Source of the DNA: Methanoregula sp. PtaU1.Bin051
GTDB taxonomy: Archaea > Halobacteriota > Methanomicrobia > Methanomicrobiales > Methanospirillaceae
Assembly (NCBI GenBank): GCA_002067895.1
Contig: MVRE01000017.1
Coordinates: 62,001 to 126,000, forward strand
Reading direction: 5' to 3'
DNA length: 64,000 nucleotides
Positions 9,602 to 18,625 of the stretch are shown here, piece after piece. A model generated the notes under the pieces. That model was given only the letters and a program-made list of their open reading frames with translations. It did not search any database and was not told the origin of the DNA. The translations under genes were made by a program, and so were the position numbers. Numbering within the stretch: position 1 is the first letter of the stretch; each line of letters begins with the position of its first letter.

Positions 9602-10540
9602 TTACCCCCGGATCTCCCTGCCCGTGAAGTGGACGAAGACGTCGTCGAGCGTCGGTTTCTTTAAGTTCGCGGACATGACCTCGATCCCTTCCGCCTTGAG
9701 CCGGTCGAGGATCGCGGGGAGGCACTTCGTGCCGTCTGTCGTGATGATGACCGAGAGCCCGCGGAACGCGGGGCGTATGTCCTTTACCTCTGAAAACGTC
9801 CGGAGAACCGTAGTTGTTTTTACATCATCAGCAGTCTCGATATAGATGATGTCCTGCCCGAGCGCGTTCTTCAGCTCGTAGCTCGTGCCCGAGGCGATGA
9901 TCCGCCCGTGGTCGATGATGCTGATCCGGTCCGAGAGGCTGTCTGCCTCGTCCATGTAGTGGGTGGTCAGAAAGATCGTCGTCCCCTCCCGGTTCACCTG
10001 CCGGATATAGTCCCAGACATGGATCCGGCTCTGCGGGTCGAGCCCAAGCGTGGGCTCGTCCAGAAAGAGCACTTTCGGCCGGGTCATCAGCCCGCGTGCG
10101 ATCTCGAGCCTCCGTTTCATCCCGCCCGAGAGGTGCTTGACGAGCACGTCCCGCTTCAGCTCCAGTTCGACGAGCCGGATCATCTCGTCGATCCTGTTGC
10201 GCCGCTCCGCATGGGGCATCGAGTAGAGCCGCCCGTGGAACTCCAGGATCTCCCAGACGGTCAGGTCACGGTCCAGCGTCTCCTCCTGGAAGACGATCCC
10301 GATCGCCCTGCGCACCTCCTCCGGGTCGGAAGCGACGTCGTGCCCCGCGACACGGACGGTCCCCTGCTGGAGGGCAAGGAGCGTTGTCAGCACGTTGATC
10401 GTCGTGCTTTTTCCGGCCCCGTTCGGCCCGAGGAACGAGAAGATCTCCCCCGGCTTTACGGAGAACGATATCCCGTTGACCGCAACGGTGTCCTTAAAGG
10501 AATGGGTAAGGTTCGCAACCTCGATGACCGGCCCGTCCAT
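9602..10540 (-). CDS. ABC transporter ATP-binding protein (DrrA-like)
   Basis: 312 residues. Walker A is GPNGAGKST (about residue 38), signature is LSGGMKRRLEIARGL, Walker B is VLFLDEPTLGLDP and the switch His is in LTTHYMDEAD. The C-terminal extension after about residue 225 (TTTVLRTFSEVKDIRP... LDDVFVHFTGREI) is the DrrA-type domain ending in the conserved DVF-x-TG motif. It precedes the permease gene in a two-gene operon and supplies the ATPase of a homodimeric exporter. Confidence 0.93.
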   Translation of the reverse strand: MDGPVIEVANLTHSFKDTVAVNGISFSVKPGEIFSFLGPNGAGKSTTINVLTTLLALQQGTVRVAGHDVASDPEEVRRAIGIVFQEETLDRDLTVWEILEFHGRLYSMPHAERRNRIDEMIRLVELELKRDVLVKHLSGGMKRRLEIARGLMTRPKVLFLDEPTLGLDPQSRIHVWDYIRQVNREGTTIFLTTHYMDEADSLSDRISIIDHGRIIASGTSYELKNALGQDIIYIETADDVKTTTVLRTFSEVKDIRPAFRGLSVIITTDGTKCLPAILDRLKAEGIEVMSANLKKPTLDDVFVHFTGREIRG

Positions 10541-10610
10541 GAAAAACTCCTAACAAACGTCTGGCGCAGCTGCTCTTAAACCTGAGGGATGGGGAGGGGT
10601 TCGCCATCCT

Positions 10611-11450
10611 TCAGGAACGGCTACCCTCGCGGTACAGCGCTGCCAGTTCATCCGGACGCAGCGCCCGGTCGTAGATCCTGAACTCGTCGACCTGCCCGGC
10701 ATAGTTCTGCCCGAACGGCCGCCATGACCCGATGGTCATGACCTCCTCGCCCCCCCCGACCGGCATACCGGACGCGGCGTAAACGTTGACAGGGGCCCCG
10801 TTGAGGTACTCGGTGACGTGCGTCCCGTTGTACACGAGGGCCTTATGGTTCCAGCCGGCAGACGGGAGATCGTCCGCGGGCGGGGATGCGGCCTGCGTGC
10901 GGATCGCGTTGCCATCGTCGTCCCAGAGCTCCGAGACCCGGGTGCCAAGCGTCCAGCCGGTCCGGGGTTCGGTGCCCGCTACCGCTCCCGCAATCTCGTA
11001 GTTGTTACCGGCAATCGAACCGCCCGTGAACCAGAGCGAGAACGTAATATTCGTACGCCCCGCCGCCGGGTTCACGGGGCACCAGAGCAGGCCGGTGCCG
11101 GGCAGGAAGACCGAATGGCCTCCGGCGATCCCCGGACCGCTCCTTACAAAGACGCCCTTGACATAGGCATTGTTGCCGTTGCCGGAGGCATCAGGGATCC
11201 AGAGGGTCTGCCCGATCTCTTCCTCGAAATCATACCATACCAGGAGGCCCCCCGGCTCTCTCGGCACAAACGACGTGAGGTGGCTGTCCGGCCGGGTCAG
11301 GCCAGGGAACTGCCCGGAGACCACCTTGTACGCGCCGGCGGGCAGCGTGGGGACGTTGACCGCAAACGGCAGGAGGACACAGAGGATGATCACTACCATA
11401 ACAGTCCAGCCGGTCACGATAGCTGAGAATGTCTCGTCATCGATCTTCAT
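10611..11450 (-). CDS. Membrane-anchored LamG/concanavalin-like domain protein
   Basis: 279 residues. One hydrophobic helix near residues 11-31 (GWTVMVVIILCVLLPF) anchors the protein, with the remainder predicted outside. From about residue 70 a LamG/laminin-G-like fold is recognisable: YDFEE at the start, DASGNGNNA, ITFSLWF, a YLNGAPV turn, and the end motif GQVDEFRIYDRALRPDELAALY, which is diagnostic of Laminin_G_3 domains. These domains bind carbohydrates or proteins. Its ATG overlaps the stop of the kinase gene as ATGA, implying translational coupling and a shared function. The N-terminus resembles archaeal pilin-like helices but no peptidase cleavage site is convincing. Confidence 0.8.
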   Translation of the reverse strand: MKIDDETFSAIVTGWTVMVVIILCVLLPFAVNVPTLPAGAYKVVSGQFPGLTRPDSHLTSFVPREPGGLLVWYDFEEEIGQTLWIPDASGNGNNAYVKGVFVRSGPGIAGGHSVFLPGTGLLWCPVNPAAGRTNITFSLWFTGGSIAGNNYEIAGAVAGTEPRTGWTLGTRVSELWDDDGNAIRTQAASPPADDLPSAGWNHKALVYNGTHVTEYLNGAPVNVYAASGMPVGGGEEVMTIGSWRPFGQNYAGQVDEFRIYDRALRPDELAALYREGSRS

Positions 11451-13000
11451 GCCCCCGCCTCCCCGATCTCCCGGGCAATGTCCCGGGCACGCGCAAGGAT
11501 CTCCGCCGCGTCACCCTCACCGGCAATCGCGTCCCCGATCCTGCGCATCAGCTCGTGCACAGCCCCCCGCCGCCGCCAGCCGGCATAGTTCACCAGCTCC
11601 GAGGCGTACCGGTACCCGGACGTGAAGTCCTCCTGATAAAGGCTTAACAGGAGCAGCGAGCTGCAGCTCCGGGCGGCACCGGCCGTGTCCCTGCCTGCGA
11701 TCGCGGCGGCCAGCCGTGCGGTATGCTCCCGCTGCAGGTACTCAGCGATTGCGGCCCTGAACGCTGCTGCATCAGAAAAACGGCCGTCAGGGTTCTTTGC
11801 AAGGCACTGCAGTATGATCCCATCGAGGCCTTTTGCGGGCGGGGCAAGGGACGACGGCGGCACCGGTTCCCGGCCTATGATGCCTGACAGTATCTCATTG
11901 ATATTCTCCCCGGCAAACGGCAGTTGTGCTGTCACGAGCTCGTAGAAGATCGCCCCTGCCTGCCATATGTCCGTCCGTCCGTCTTTTACCGTGCGGAGGA
12001 CCTGTTCCGGCGCGGCGTACTGCGGAGTAAACGCGGCCTGCGGCGAGGCGACCGGGGACTCCAAGACGACACGGGAGAGCCCCCAGTCGCTGATCTTCGG
12101 GACACCGTTGCAGAGGAGGATATTGGATGGCTTGAGGTCCTGGTGGATCACCTTCCTGCCATGGGAGTATACAAGGCCGGAAGCCACCCCGTGCATCAGC
12201 CATGCAGCCACCGCGGGGTCGAGAGGTTTCTTCAGCGCCGCAAGCGAGCTGTCGCAGAGCTCCATCTCGATGAACGGGACGGGGAGGATGTTGAAGTCGA
12301 TCACCTTCACGATGTTCTCACACTCCATCTCCGTCCAGTTGGTAAGCTCGGAAATGAACATCTTCCCGACCGCCTCGTCGTGAAGCAGCGGAAGCTTGAC
12401 CGCGACCTTCGTCCCGTCCGCCTTTGTCGCAGAGAAGACGCGGGCAAAACCGCCCCACCCGATGAGCTGGCGGTCCCTGTACCGCTCAGCCATCGCCGGG
12501 GGAATCGCGACCGCCTCCGGCACGTCCTTTAACGAGACAAGGCCCGGGATCTCGTCCTCGTCCGCTTCGCTGATAACCTGCCCCGCCGTCCCCTTCCTGC
12601 CCGTGCGGGGCGGGAGGTAGTACAGCTTGAGGTAGTAGAGCGCGAGCGGGATCACCGTATACACACCGGTGATGCTCAGCGCGATCTTGAGCCACCAGAC
12701 ATACTGGTTCATCCGTGTGGGCCTGTCCCCCCACTCGTAGAGAATGACGAACGTCAGCGCACTGTTCAACAGGAACGTAACTAGGGTTATGAGGTAGAAC
12801 GCGGTCTCGGCCGCATTGGCGGGGCTTGCAAGGGTACTGAGGCAGAGGGCCTCAAGCATAAAGAGATAGGTGAGGTCGAAGATGAGCACCGGGGTGAACG
12901 ACCGACGGATCGCAAGGAAGACCCAGACGCCGCAGACAACGATCGCGATGATAAGGACAGCCCATGTAATGGTGAATACCGAGAGGGTGAGGACGGCCAT
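11447..13000 (-). CDS. Membrane-tethered Hanks-type Ser/Thr protein kinase
   Basis: 517 residues. Three or four hydrophobic helices fill residues 1-130, followed by a linker and a bacterial-type eukaryotic-like kinase domain from about 170 to 430. Visible motifs: glycine loop GWGGFARVF, VAVK lysine near residue 200, HQDLKPSN catalytic loop near 285 (HQD instead of HRD), DWG instead of DFG near 303, and AAPEQ activation-segment end. All catalytic residues (Lys, Asp, Asn, Asp) are present, so it is probably active. A C-terminal helical tail follows. The next gene (LamG) overlaps by four bases; the Clp-N-domain gene is divergent. The catalytic domain should face the cytosol. Confidence 0.9.
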   Translation of the reverse strand: MAVLTLSVFTITWAVLIIAIVVCGVWVFLAIRRSFTPVLIFDLTYLFMLEALCLSTLASPANAAETAFYLITLVTFLLNSALTFVILYEWGDRPTRMNQYVWWLKIALSITGVYTVIPLALYYLKLYYLPPRTGRKGTAGQVISEADEDEIPGLVSLKDVPEAVAIPPAMAERYRDRQLIGWGGFARVFSATKADGTKVAVKLPLLHDEAVGKMFISELTNWTEMECENIVKVIDFNILPVPFIEMELCDSSLAALKKPLDPAVAAWLMHGVASGLVYSHGRKVIHQDLKPSNILLCNGVPKISDWGLSRVVLESPVASPQAAFTPQYAAPEQVLRTVKDGRTDIWQAGAIFYELVTAQLPFAGENINEILSGIIGREPVPPSSLAPPAKGLDGIILQCLAKNPDGRFSDAAAFRAAIAEYLQREHTARLAAAIAGRDTAGAARSCSSLLLLSLYQEDFTSGYRYASELVNYAGWRRRGAVHELMRRIGDAIAGEGDAAEILARARDIAREIGEAGA

Positions 13001-13158
13001 TACTGATCGTCTCTGCCGGGCGGGGTAATAAATACCGGGGTCTGCCGGCGTTCCGGCAGTACCGTTTCCCCTGCTGCTAAATGGGGGCCCTGCATCTTCC
13101 GGCCCGTCCCATAATAATATCTCCCGACTCCGGGAATATATATTAAGGGGGCTTTTGA

Positions 13159-14064
13159 TTGAAGTATCCGGAAGATTATGAAAAATATCTGATGCCTGCA
13201 GCGTTTCTTGCGCTGAAGATTGCCGAAGTCGAGGCCCGGAACGCCGGTTCGGAATACATCGAGCCGGAACACATCTTCATCGGTTTACTGAGCCCCGAAA
13301 AGGTACTGGGAAAAAAAAGCCCGTCCGCAAATGACCGGAAGATGGAGAGGGTTGCGGAGGAATGGGAGGCCATCGTAACCCTGCTTGGAATCGCCGGCCA
13401 CAACGCAACAGTGCTCCGCAGGCTTACGCGGGCCGCCCATCCCCGTGGCAAATCTGACAGGGATCGCAGGAGAGTCCCCTTAAGCCAGGCTGGCATAGAA
13501 TGCATCCTGCGGGCCATCCACGCCGCGGGCGGAAGGACTGTGACTGCTGCCGGCCTCTTCTCGGCAGTCATGGTGCAGCCTGGAACCATCATCCACGACG
13601 TGCTCGCCGAGGCACGGAAGTGCATCGCCGCCGACCGAAGGACCGACGTCCTGCTCCCGTCCGTAACGAGCCTGATTGCGGGCGGCAGGCCAATGCCCTC
13701 CCTGAACAGTGATGACATCCGGAATCTTTTCGACGAGATTGGGAGATACCGCAACACGCATAAACAGTGGATGCAAGGGAGCGACGAGTATTCCGCCATC
13801 CGGCTGGCGATCAACCGGAACGTTGCAGCCCTTGCCGTCTCATTCCTGGAGAAGGAGGACTCTGAAGGGCTTATTTCCGCACTCATGCTGGCGGTCCCCA
13901 GTTCCACGGAGGAAGAACTATCATGTGCGGAGATCATCACAGCGATCGGGGAACTCCGGAACGAGGGGAAAACTCTTCCGGACGACCTGAAATCTCGCAT
14001 CAACGAACTGCTGAAGAAGCTGCTGAAGGATGACCGGGGCCGTAAGAAGGAGAGAGAGAAATGA
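13159..14064 (+). CDS. Clp N-terminal-domain-like protein without an ATPase
   Basis: Up to 301 residues. Residues 12-45 (AFLALKIAEVEARNAG, then YIEPEHIFIGLLS) match the Clp_N repeat pattern, in which an EHxLxxLL core follows an amphipathic helix; a second, weaker repeat is suggested around residues 105-150 (GIECILRAIHAAGGRTVTAAGLFSAVM). No Walker motifs occur, so it is not a Clp ATPase. The C-terminal half is charged and helical. Start is uncertain: TTG at 13159 has AAGGGGGC seven bases upstream, whereas a TATA-like ATATATATT at about 13135 sits too close and would better suit the in-frame ATG at 13192. Clp_N domains act as adaptor or sensor modules. It is divergent from the kinase operon. 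Confidence 0.65.
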   Translation: MKYPEDYEKYLMPAAFLALKIAEVEARNAGSEYIEPEHIFIGLLSPEKVLGKKSPSANDRKMERVAEEWEAIVTLLGIAGHNATVLRRLTRAAHPRGKSDRDRRRVPLSQAGIECILRAIHAAGGRTVTAAGLFSAVMVQPGTIIHDVLAEARKCIAADRRTDVLLPSVTSLIAGGRPMPSLNSDDIRNLFDEIGRYRNTHKQWMQGSDEYSAIRLAINRNVAALAVSFLEKEDSEGLISALMLAVPSSTEEELSCAEIITAIGELRNEGKTLPDDLKSRINELLKKLLKDDRGRKKEREK

Positions 14065-14112
14065 TTCCGCTGCCGGCGCCGTGCCGGTGAACAGGGATTA
14101 TAACGGGAGCAT

Positions 14113-14601
14113 ATGGGAAAACTGTTCGTAACCGCCGACTGCCATTTTGGTAACAAAGAGGTGATCCGCATATTTTCCCGCCCGTTTGCAATCGTTGAGC
14201 AGATGGACCGCACCATTGCAGCGAAATGGAACCGCGTGGTCGGGCCGGACGACACCGTGATAGTGATCGGCGACTTCTGCACCGAGCCGGAGGACCGAAA
14301 ACGGCTGCTTAAGGAACTTTCCTGAAACAAGATCCTAATCCGGGGAAACCATGACCGGGGCGGGCCGGAGGCCGGGACCGACCATCTCGTCCTCTCGTAC
14401 CGCGGGCAGGTGGCGTTCCTTATCCACAACCCGGTCCATGTCCCCGCAGGCTGGGACGGCTGGGTGATTCACGGCCACCGCCACGCGGGGGCGCAGGCCC
14501 AACCGTTCATCAACCATGGCCGCAGGACCGCCAATGTCGCCGTTGATTGTACAGGGTACATACCGGTCGGGATCGACCTGATCTTAACGGCGGGTGCCTG
14601 A
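14113..14601 (+). pseudogene. Calcineurin-like metallophosphoesterase, interrupted by one TGA
   Basis: Reading through a single TGA at 14323-14325 gives about 162 residues of a small metallophosphoesterase. Metal-ligand motifs are all present: DCHFGN (D-x-H), GDFC (GD), then after the stop RGNHD (GNHD) and IHGHRHAG (GHxH). The family normally has Gly-containing sequence just before KILIRGNHD, so GGA to TGA is a simple explanation. The ATG at 14113 has a GGGAG-like ribosome site. Related single-domain enzymes hydrolyse phosphodiesters. As sequenced, the first piece lacks GNHD and cannot be active. Confidence 0.8.
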
Positions 14602-14691
14602 CGAAAGGTGCCGGAATAGTACTGGCCACCGCAGCCCGGCCACCGGAGGGACAAAAGTTATATCGTTCCGATCCGCAAGGGATCTCTTCGT

Positions 14692-14871
14692 ATGTGCACG
14701 AGCCCTCCCTGCCCGCACGGCTGCCGGCAGGTCTCCGGGTCAGGCCGGCAGAAGCAGCAGCACATGTTCCGGACCTATATCCGGGTCTATGACAACAACC
14801 GGAAACAGCACGCCGCCCCGGTCGGCTGGTGGTGCCCGGGCTGCCACCTGTTTGTTAACGACTCACGGTGA
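14692..14871 (+). CDS. 59-residue Cys-rich small protein
   Basis: ATG at 14692 with AAGGGA about nine bases upstream encodes 59 residues ending in TGA at 14869-14871. Cysteine groups are at the N-terminus (CTSPPCPHGC) and the C-terminal third (WWCPGCHLF), a spacing compatible with a zinc ribbon; the centre is basic and Gln/Tyr-rich. Methanomicrobiales genomes contain many such small zinc-finger-like proteins, but I cannot assign a family. It sits between the broken phosphoesterase and the zinc-ribbon protein on the same strand. Confidence 0.55.
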   Translation: MCTSPPCPHGCRQVSGSGRQKQQHMFRTYIRVYDNNRKQHAAPVGWWCPGCHLFVNDSR

Positions 14872-14946
14872 CCTGTCCTGCGGCATGAAAACCCGGATCG
14901 CCGAATTTATCTTTTCTCCCGCAATACCCTTTACTGGAACATAAGA

Positions 14947-15624
14947 ATGGCACGAGCGTGCGACAAGTGCGGCGCCCCGGCTGCCGACAACCAGTCACAG
15001 TTCTGCAACCGCTGCGGCGGGCCTGTAAAAGACCTGCCGGACTCGGCGCTTCCCGTCTGCAAAAAATGCGGTTTTCCCGCGCTCGATACAAAGTCCGAGT
15101 TCTGCACCCGGTGCGGTTCGAGATTTACCGGGGAGCCGCAAACAAAGTTACCCGTCTGCAGGAACTGCGGGCACGAGATCCCGGACCCGGAGGCCGGCTT
15201 CTGCAACCGGTGCGGGACACCCTCCCGCGGGCCCGGCGCGGGTGTAAAACCGGCGCAGGCCCCCGAGCCGGTCGTGCTCGCAAAGAGGAGACACGCGGTC
15301 ACACCGGAGACCGCGGCCGACTGGAGCCCCTTTTCCGAGGATGACGAGGGAACGGGCGCCGTCCAGGCGCTCCTTGACAGGAAGAAGAGGGGCCGGCTCC
15401 CGATCGGCCCCGGGGCGGCCGGGGACCTCAACGGCAGCCCACCTGAACATGGCTATCCCTTGGAAAAGAAATACGCCCACCTCCCGCTCGTCTCTGACGA
15501 GATGAGGGCGTTGAAACCGGACGCGGAGTCCCTACTGCCCGATGACGGGAGCAGGGGGGCGAAGAAGACGGACAGTGCCGGGAAAAAAGGGCTCATGAAC
15601 TTTTTTAAGAAGAAGCAGGGCTGA
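14947..15624 (+). CDS. Triple zinc-ribbon protein with disordered tail
   Basis: 225 residues. Three consecutive zinc ribbons, each with two CxxC knuckles about 12-15 residues apart, occupy residues 1-95: CDKCG...FCNRCG, CKKCG...FCTRCG and CRNCG...FCNRCG. The rest (about 96-225) is proline/glycine- and charge-rich, with no predicted fold, ending in a lysine-rich amphipathic stretch (MNFFKKKQG). There are no membrane helices. Double-zinc-ribbon proteins of this kind are common in archaea and mostly uncharacterised; protein-protein or nucleic-acid binding is the usual guess. Confidence 0.8.
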   Translation: MARACDKCGAPAADNQSQFCNRCGGPVKDLPDSALPVCKKCGFPALDTKSEFCTRCGSRFTGEPQTKLPVCRNCGHEIPDPEAGFCNRCGTPSRGPGAGVKPAQAPEPVVLAKRRHAVTPETAADWSPFSEDDEGTGAVQALLDRKKRGRLPIGPGAAGDLNGSPPEHGYPLEKKYAHLPLVSDEMRALKPDAESLLPDDGSRGAKKTDSAGKKGLMNFFKKKQG

Positions 15625-15720
15625 AGAGTACCGCCTGCCTGTTAACCACAGCCGTCCCGGCGTTACCATGCGGCTTGTTTTATTCCGGGAACGGTAACGG
15701 TCTTTCCTCTCCCCAAATCC

Positions 15721-17450
15721 TTACGATCCGATAATCGTGTAGAGGCCGGCAAGAGGCAGCGTGTTGATCACGTCGCCAGCAGCAAGCCAGCCCCGGCGGG
15801 CTGTCGCGATCCCGAGGTCCATGGTGCGGAGACCTTCCGTTTTATGGGCGTCCGTGCCGATCGCGAACTTAACACCGTGCTTTTGGGCGGCCATGCAGGC
15901 AGTATCCGGAAGGTCCAGCCGTGCAGGGTGGGCATTGATCTCCAGACTGACGCGGAGACCGGCTGCGGCCTTTGCAACGGCGGCAACGTCGAACCGTGAC
16001 GGTTCGCGCTGCAGGAGGATCCTGTTGGCCGGGTGGGCGAGGATGTCGAGGTTGTCATTGTGCATAGCGGCGATCAGGCGATCGGTCATGCGCTGCTCCT
16101 CCATATCCGGCGCAGAGTACACGGCAGCGAATACTATATCAAGGTCGGCAAGCAATGCGGCGCTGACATCAAGCACCCCATCCTTTTCGATGCTGCACTC
16201 GATCCCGGCAAGTACGGTTATGCCTTCAAGCACCCGGTTCACCTTTTCGATCTCCGCCCGCTGTTCTGCTATCTTTTCCCCATCAAGCCCACGCGGGAAC
16301 TTATCGCCCTTCGCATGGTCGCAGACAGCGATGTACTCGTAACCGAGGGCTTGCGCAGCTTCGGCCATCTCACGGATGGAATGGGCCCCGTCACCCCATG
16401 CCGTGTGGATGTGGATGTCCCCTTTTACCGCATTGTACGGGAGGATTTCCGGAAGTATCCCGGCCTCCGCCGCTTCGACCTCGCCGCGGTTTTCCCGGAG
16501 CTCTGGCGCGATATAAGCAAGGCCGAGCGCACCGTACATCCCTTCCTCGTCACTGCCGGCAATTACCATGTCGTTACTGCGATCAAAAAGGCCGTACTCG
16601 TTCAGCTTTTAGCCCAGCCCTATCGCCCGCCTCCGGAGCGCTATGTTGTGCTCCTTGGAGCCGGTAAAGTAGAGGAGCGCCGCGCCGTACTGCCCCTCCT
16701 CCACGACCCGCAGGTTGACCTGCAGGCCTGAGCCGAGCACTACCATGCTCCGGGTCGGCCCCCGCTTAGCAACCCGGCCGATCGCAGGCAGCGAGCAGAA
16801 CGCCTCCATCACCTGCTCCGGTGCCGGCGAGATCATGAGGATATCGATATCACCAACCGACTCCTTCCTCCTCCGGATAGACCCGGCAACGCTGATCCGG
16901 CCCGTTGCGGGGTTGCGGGCCAGTGCAGAGACGATCTTCTCCGCAACCGGCAGGATGTCGCCGAGAAGGGGCCGCGCCCCGGGGCGCTGCTGCCCCGGAT
17001 CGTCACTAAGATCCGCCTCTCGTTCTGCTCCCCGAAGCCCGGAAGGTCACGGACCCGCCCGGCTGCGGCCGCCGCTTCCAAGTCCCGGACATTCCTGACA
17101 TTAAACTCCTTAACAAGCACCTTCACCCTCTTCAGCCCGATTCCCTCGATTCCGGAGAGCTCCTGCACGCCCTCCGGCAGCTCCTTTCTCAGCTTTTCGA
17201 GATACGAAAGCCCCCCCGTCCCCACAATCTCGCAGATCTTGGCAGCGATGTGGGTGCCCACTTCGGGGATCTTTTCAAGCTCCCCCGGCCCGCTCACTTC
17301 CGCGATGTCCTCCCGCAGTGCCTCGACGGCCCGCGCCGCCTTCGCGTACGCCTGCGGCTTGAACCGCTCCCCCCTGGCGTTCAGGATCTCGGCGGCCTCG
17401 TACAGGATGGCGGCGACACGGCGGTTGTTCTCTTTTGCAGAGAGGTCCAT
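15721..17450 (-). pseudogene. polX: DNA polymerase X/PHP-domain protein (PolX), with one frameshift and one stop
   Basis: Three collinear pieces reconstruct one PolX of about 575 residues. Piece 1 (from 17450) has the helical lyase-like and helix-hairpin-helix regions (ELSGIEGIGLKRVKVLVKEF). Reading then changes frame near a four-C run at 16993-16996; adding one base there restores RGQQRPGARPLLGDILP. Piece 2 carries the nucleotidyltransferase core GSIRRRKESVGDIDIL. A TAA at 16609-16611 separates it from piece 3 (KLNEYGLF onward), which holds the PHP exonuclease (GDIHIHTAWGDG, CDHAKGD, H-x-H-rich end). Family members fill gaps and process ends in base-excision repair. Either two real lesions or two sequencing errors are needed. 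Confidence 0.82.
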
Positions 17451-17607
17451 GGCAATATACCCCTTGGCAACGGGGGGTAATGAAGGTTCATGGCAGGTGC
17501 ATAACGGCCGCCCCCTTTTTGCGGATCATTCCATAAGCTATTCAAGCTGAAGAGGACGATTATTCAGGCTAAGGACGTGGTTAAGTATCGGGCCGGACTA
17601 TCTCGGC

Positions 17608-18156
17608 ATGGCAGCTATACCGCTTCTGATCCTCGCCGCACGGATCATCGAGACCAGCATGGAGACCATCCGGACCATCTACATCACCCGGGGGCATGCC
17701 GACCTGGCCTCCTACATTGGGATCGTCAAGACCGGCATCTGGCTTTTATCTACAGGCCTTGTGCTTTCCAACCTGCTAGACTACTGGAGCGTGCTTGCCT
17801 ACCTCGCAGGTTACGGGATCGGGACGCTGATCGGGATCCGGATCGAGGACTGGATCTCGATCGGGTACGTGATCGTCCGGATCATCACCCCGGCCGACCC
17901 CCAGCCTGTCACAGCACGCCTCGCGGAGCTCGGGTACGGCATGACCCGGATCGAGGGCTCGGGGAGTTTCACGTCAACCGTCACCATCATTTTCATGATC
18001 GTACCCCGGACCGAACTGTCCCGGCTCCTTGACGTCATCTCGAGGGAGTTTCCCTACCTGCTGTACACCATCGAGGACGTCCGCACGATCCGTGACGGCG
18101 CGAAGATCTTCCACAAGGACGCAAAGAGCCGGATCCTCGGGTTCTTCGGGCTGTGA
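17608..18156 (+). CDS. UPF0316 (DUF5698/DUF2179) membrane protein
   Basis: 182 residues. Three N-terminal hydrophobic helices (to about residue 80) with the conserved ARIIETSMETIRTIYITRG opening, then a cytosolic DUF2179-type ferredoxin-like domain (residues 95-175: VTARLAELGYGMTRIEG, TIIFMIVPR, LLYTIEDVRTI). This arrangement is the UPF0316/YebE-type family found in bacteria and archaea. Function is unknown; DUF2179 domains occur on small-molecule-sensing or transport-associated membrane proteins. It is monocistronic in this window. Confidence 0.85.
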   Translation: MAAIPLLILAARIIETSMETIRTIYITRGHADLASYIGIVKTGIWLLSTGLVLSNLLDYWSVLAYLAGYGIGTLIGIRIEDWISIGYVIVRIITPADPQPVTARLAELGYGMTRIEGSGSFTSTVTIIFMIVPRTELSRLLDVISREFPYLLYTIEDVRTIRDGAKIFHKDAKSRILGFFGL

Positions 18157-18352
18157 GCGGGAAAGCGCCGGATTGCAGGGTCCTGCTGCTTTAAGGTTCA
18201 TGCAGGCAGGTTGCGTGCGGGGAAACGGATATGCTCCTTTGTAAATGTCAATAAGAAAGCACCGGGTTCCTGTTTACAGCCTGTTTTTACGGAAACCGGG
18301 GGACGAGACAGGATCAGAAAAAGTGAGGATGATGAGTATCCGGTCCGCTGCA

Positions 18353-18625
18353 TCACTGAACAGGGTTTCTTCCCCAGAAATCATCCAGAATCCCGGTATA
18401 GGAATCGAGGAGGTTCTGTGTCGCCGAAAGAACCCGCGCCGTGATTGCGATGCTCGTCATCGGATCAAGTTCGATTGCCTTGTTATATGCCTTTATTGCT
18501 TCCTGGTATGTCTGGGTTGATCTGAACACATCAGCCGGTACCGCTCCCTGCCAGGAACCGGACCCCCCGGGAACCGCAGTCAGGGGCTTTATAAAGGCAG
18601 GACCGGAAGGACTGTCCCCCGTCAC
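18353..18625 (-). CDS. Short TPR-containing protein or remnant
   Basis: 90 residues starting at a GTG that overlaps the stop of the upstream gene. It contains one good tetratricopeptide repeat half (YQEAIKAYNKAIELDP), flanked by unremarkable sequence. A single TPR is too little for a stable solenoid, so this may be the remaining tail of a larger TPR protein, or not a gene at all. No ribosome site is convincing. Confidence 0.4.
   Translation of the reverse strand: MTGDSPSGPAFIKPLTAVPGGSGSWQGAVPADVFRSTQTYQEAIKAYNKAIELDPMTSIAITARVLSATQNLLDSYTGILDDFWGRNPVQ

Noticed and set aside
13176-14429. 417-residue minus frame across the Clp-N gene
   Set aside because: Ser/Arg-rich antisense shadow, crosses two genes, no start signals.
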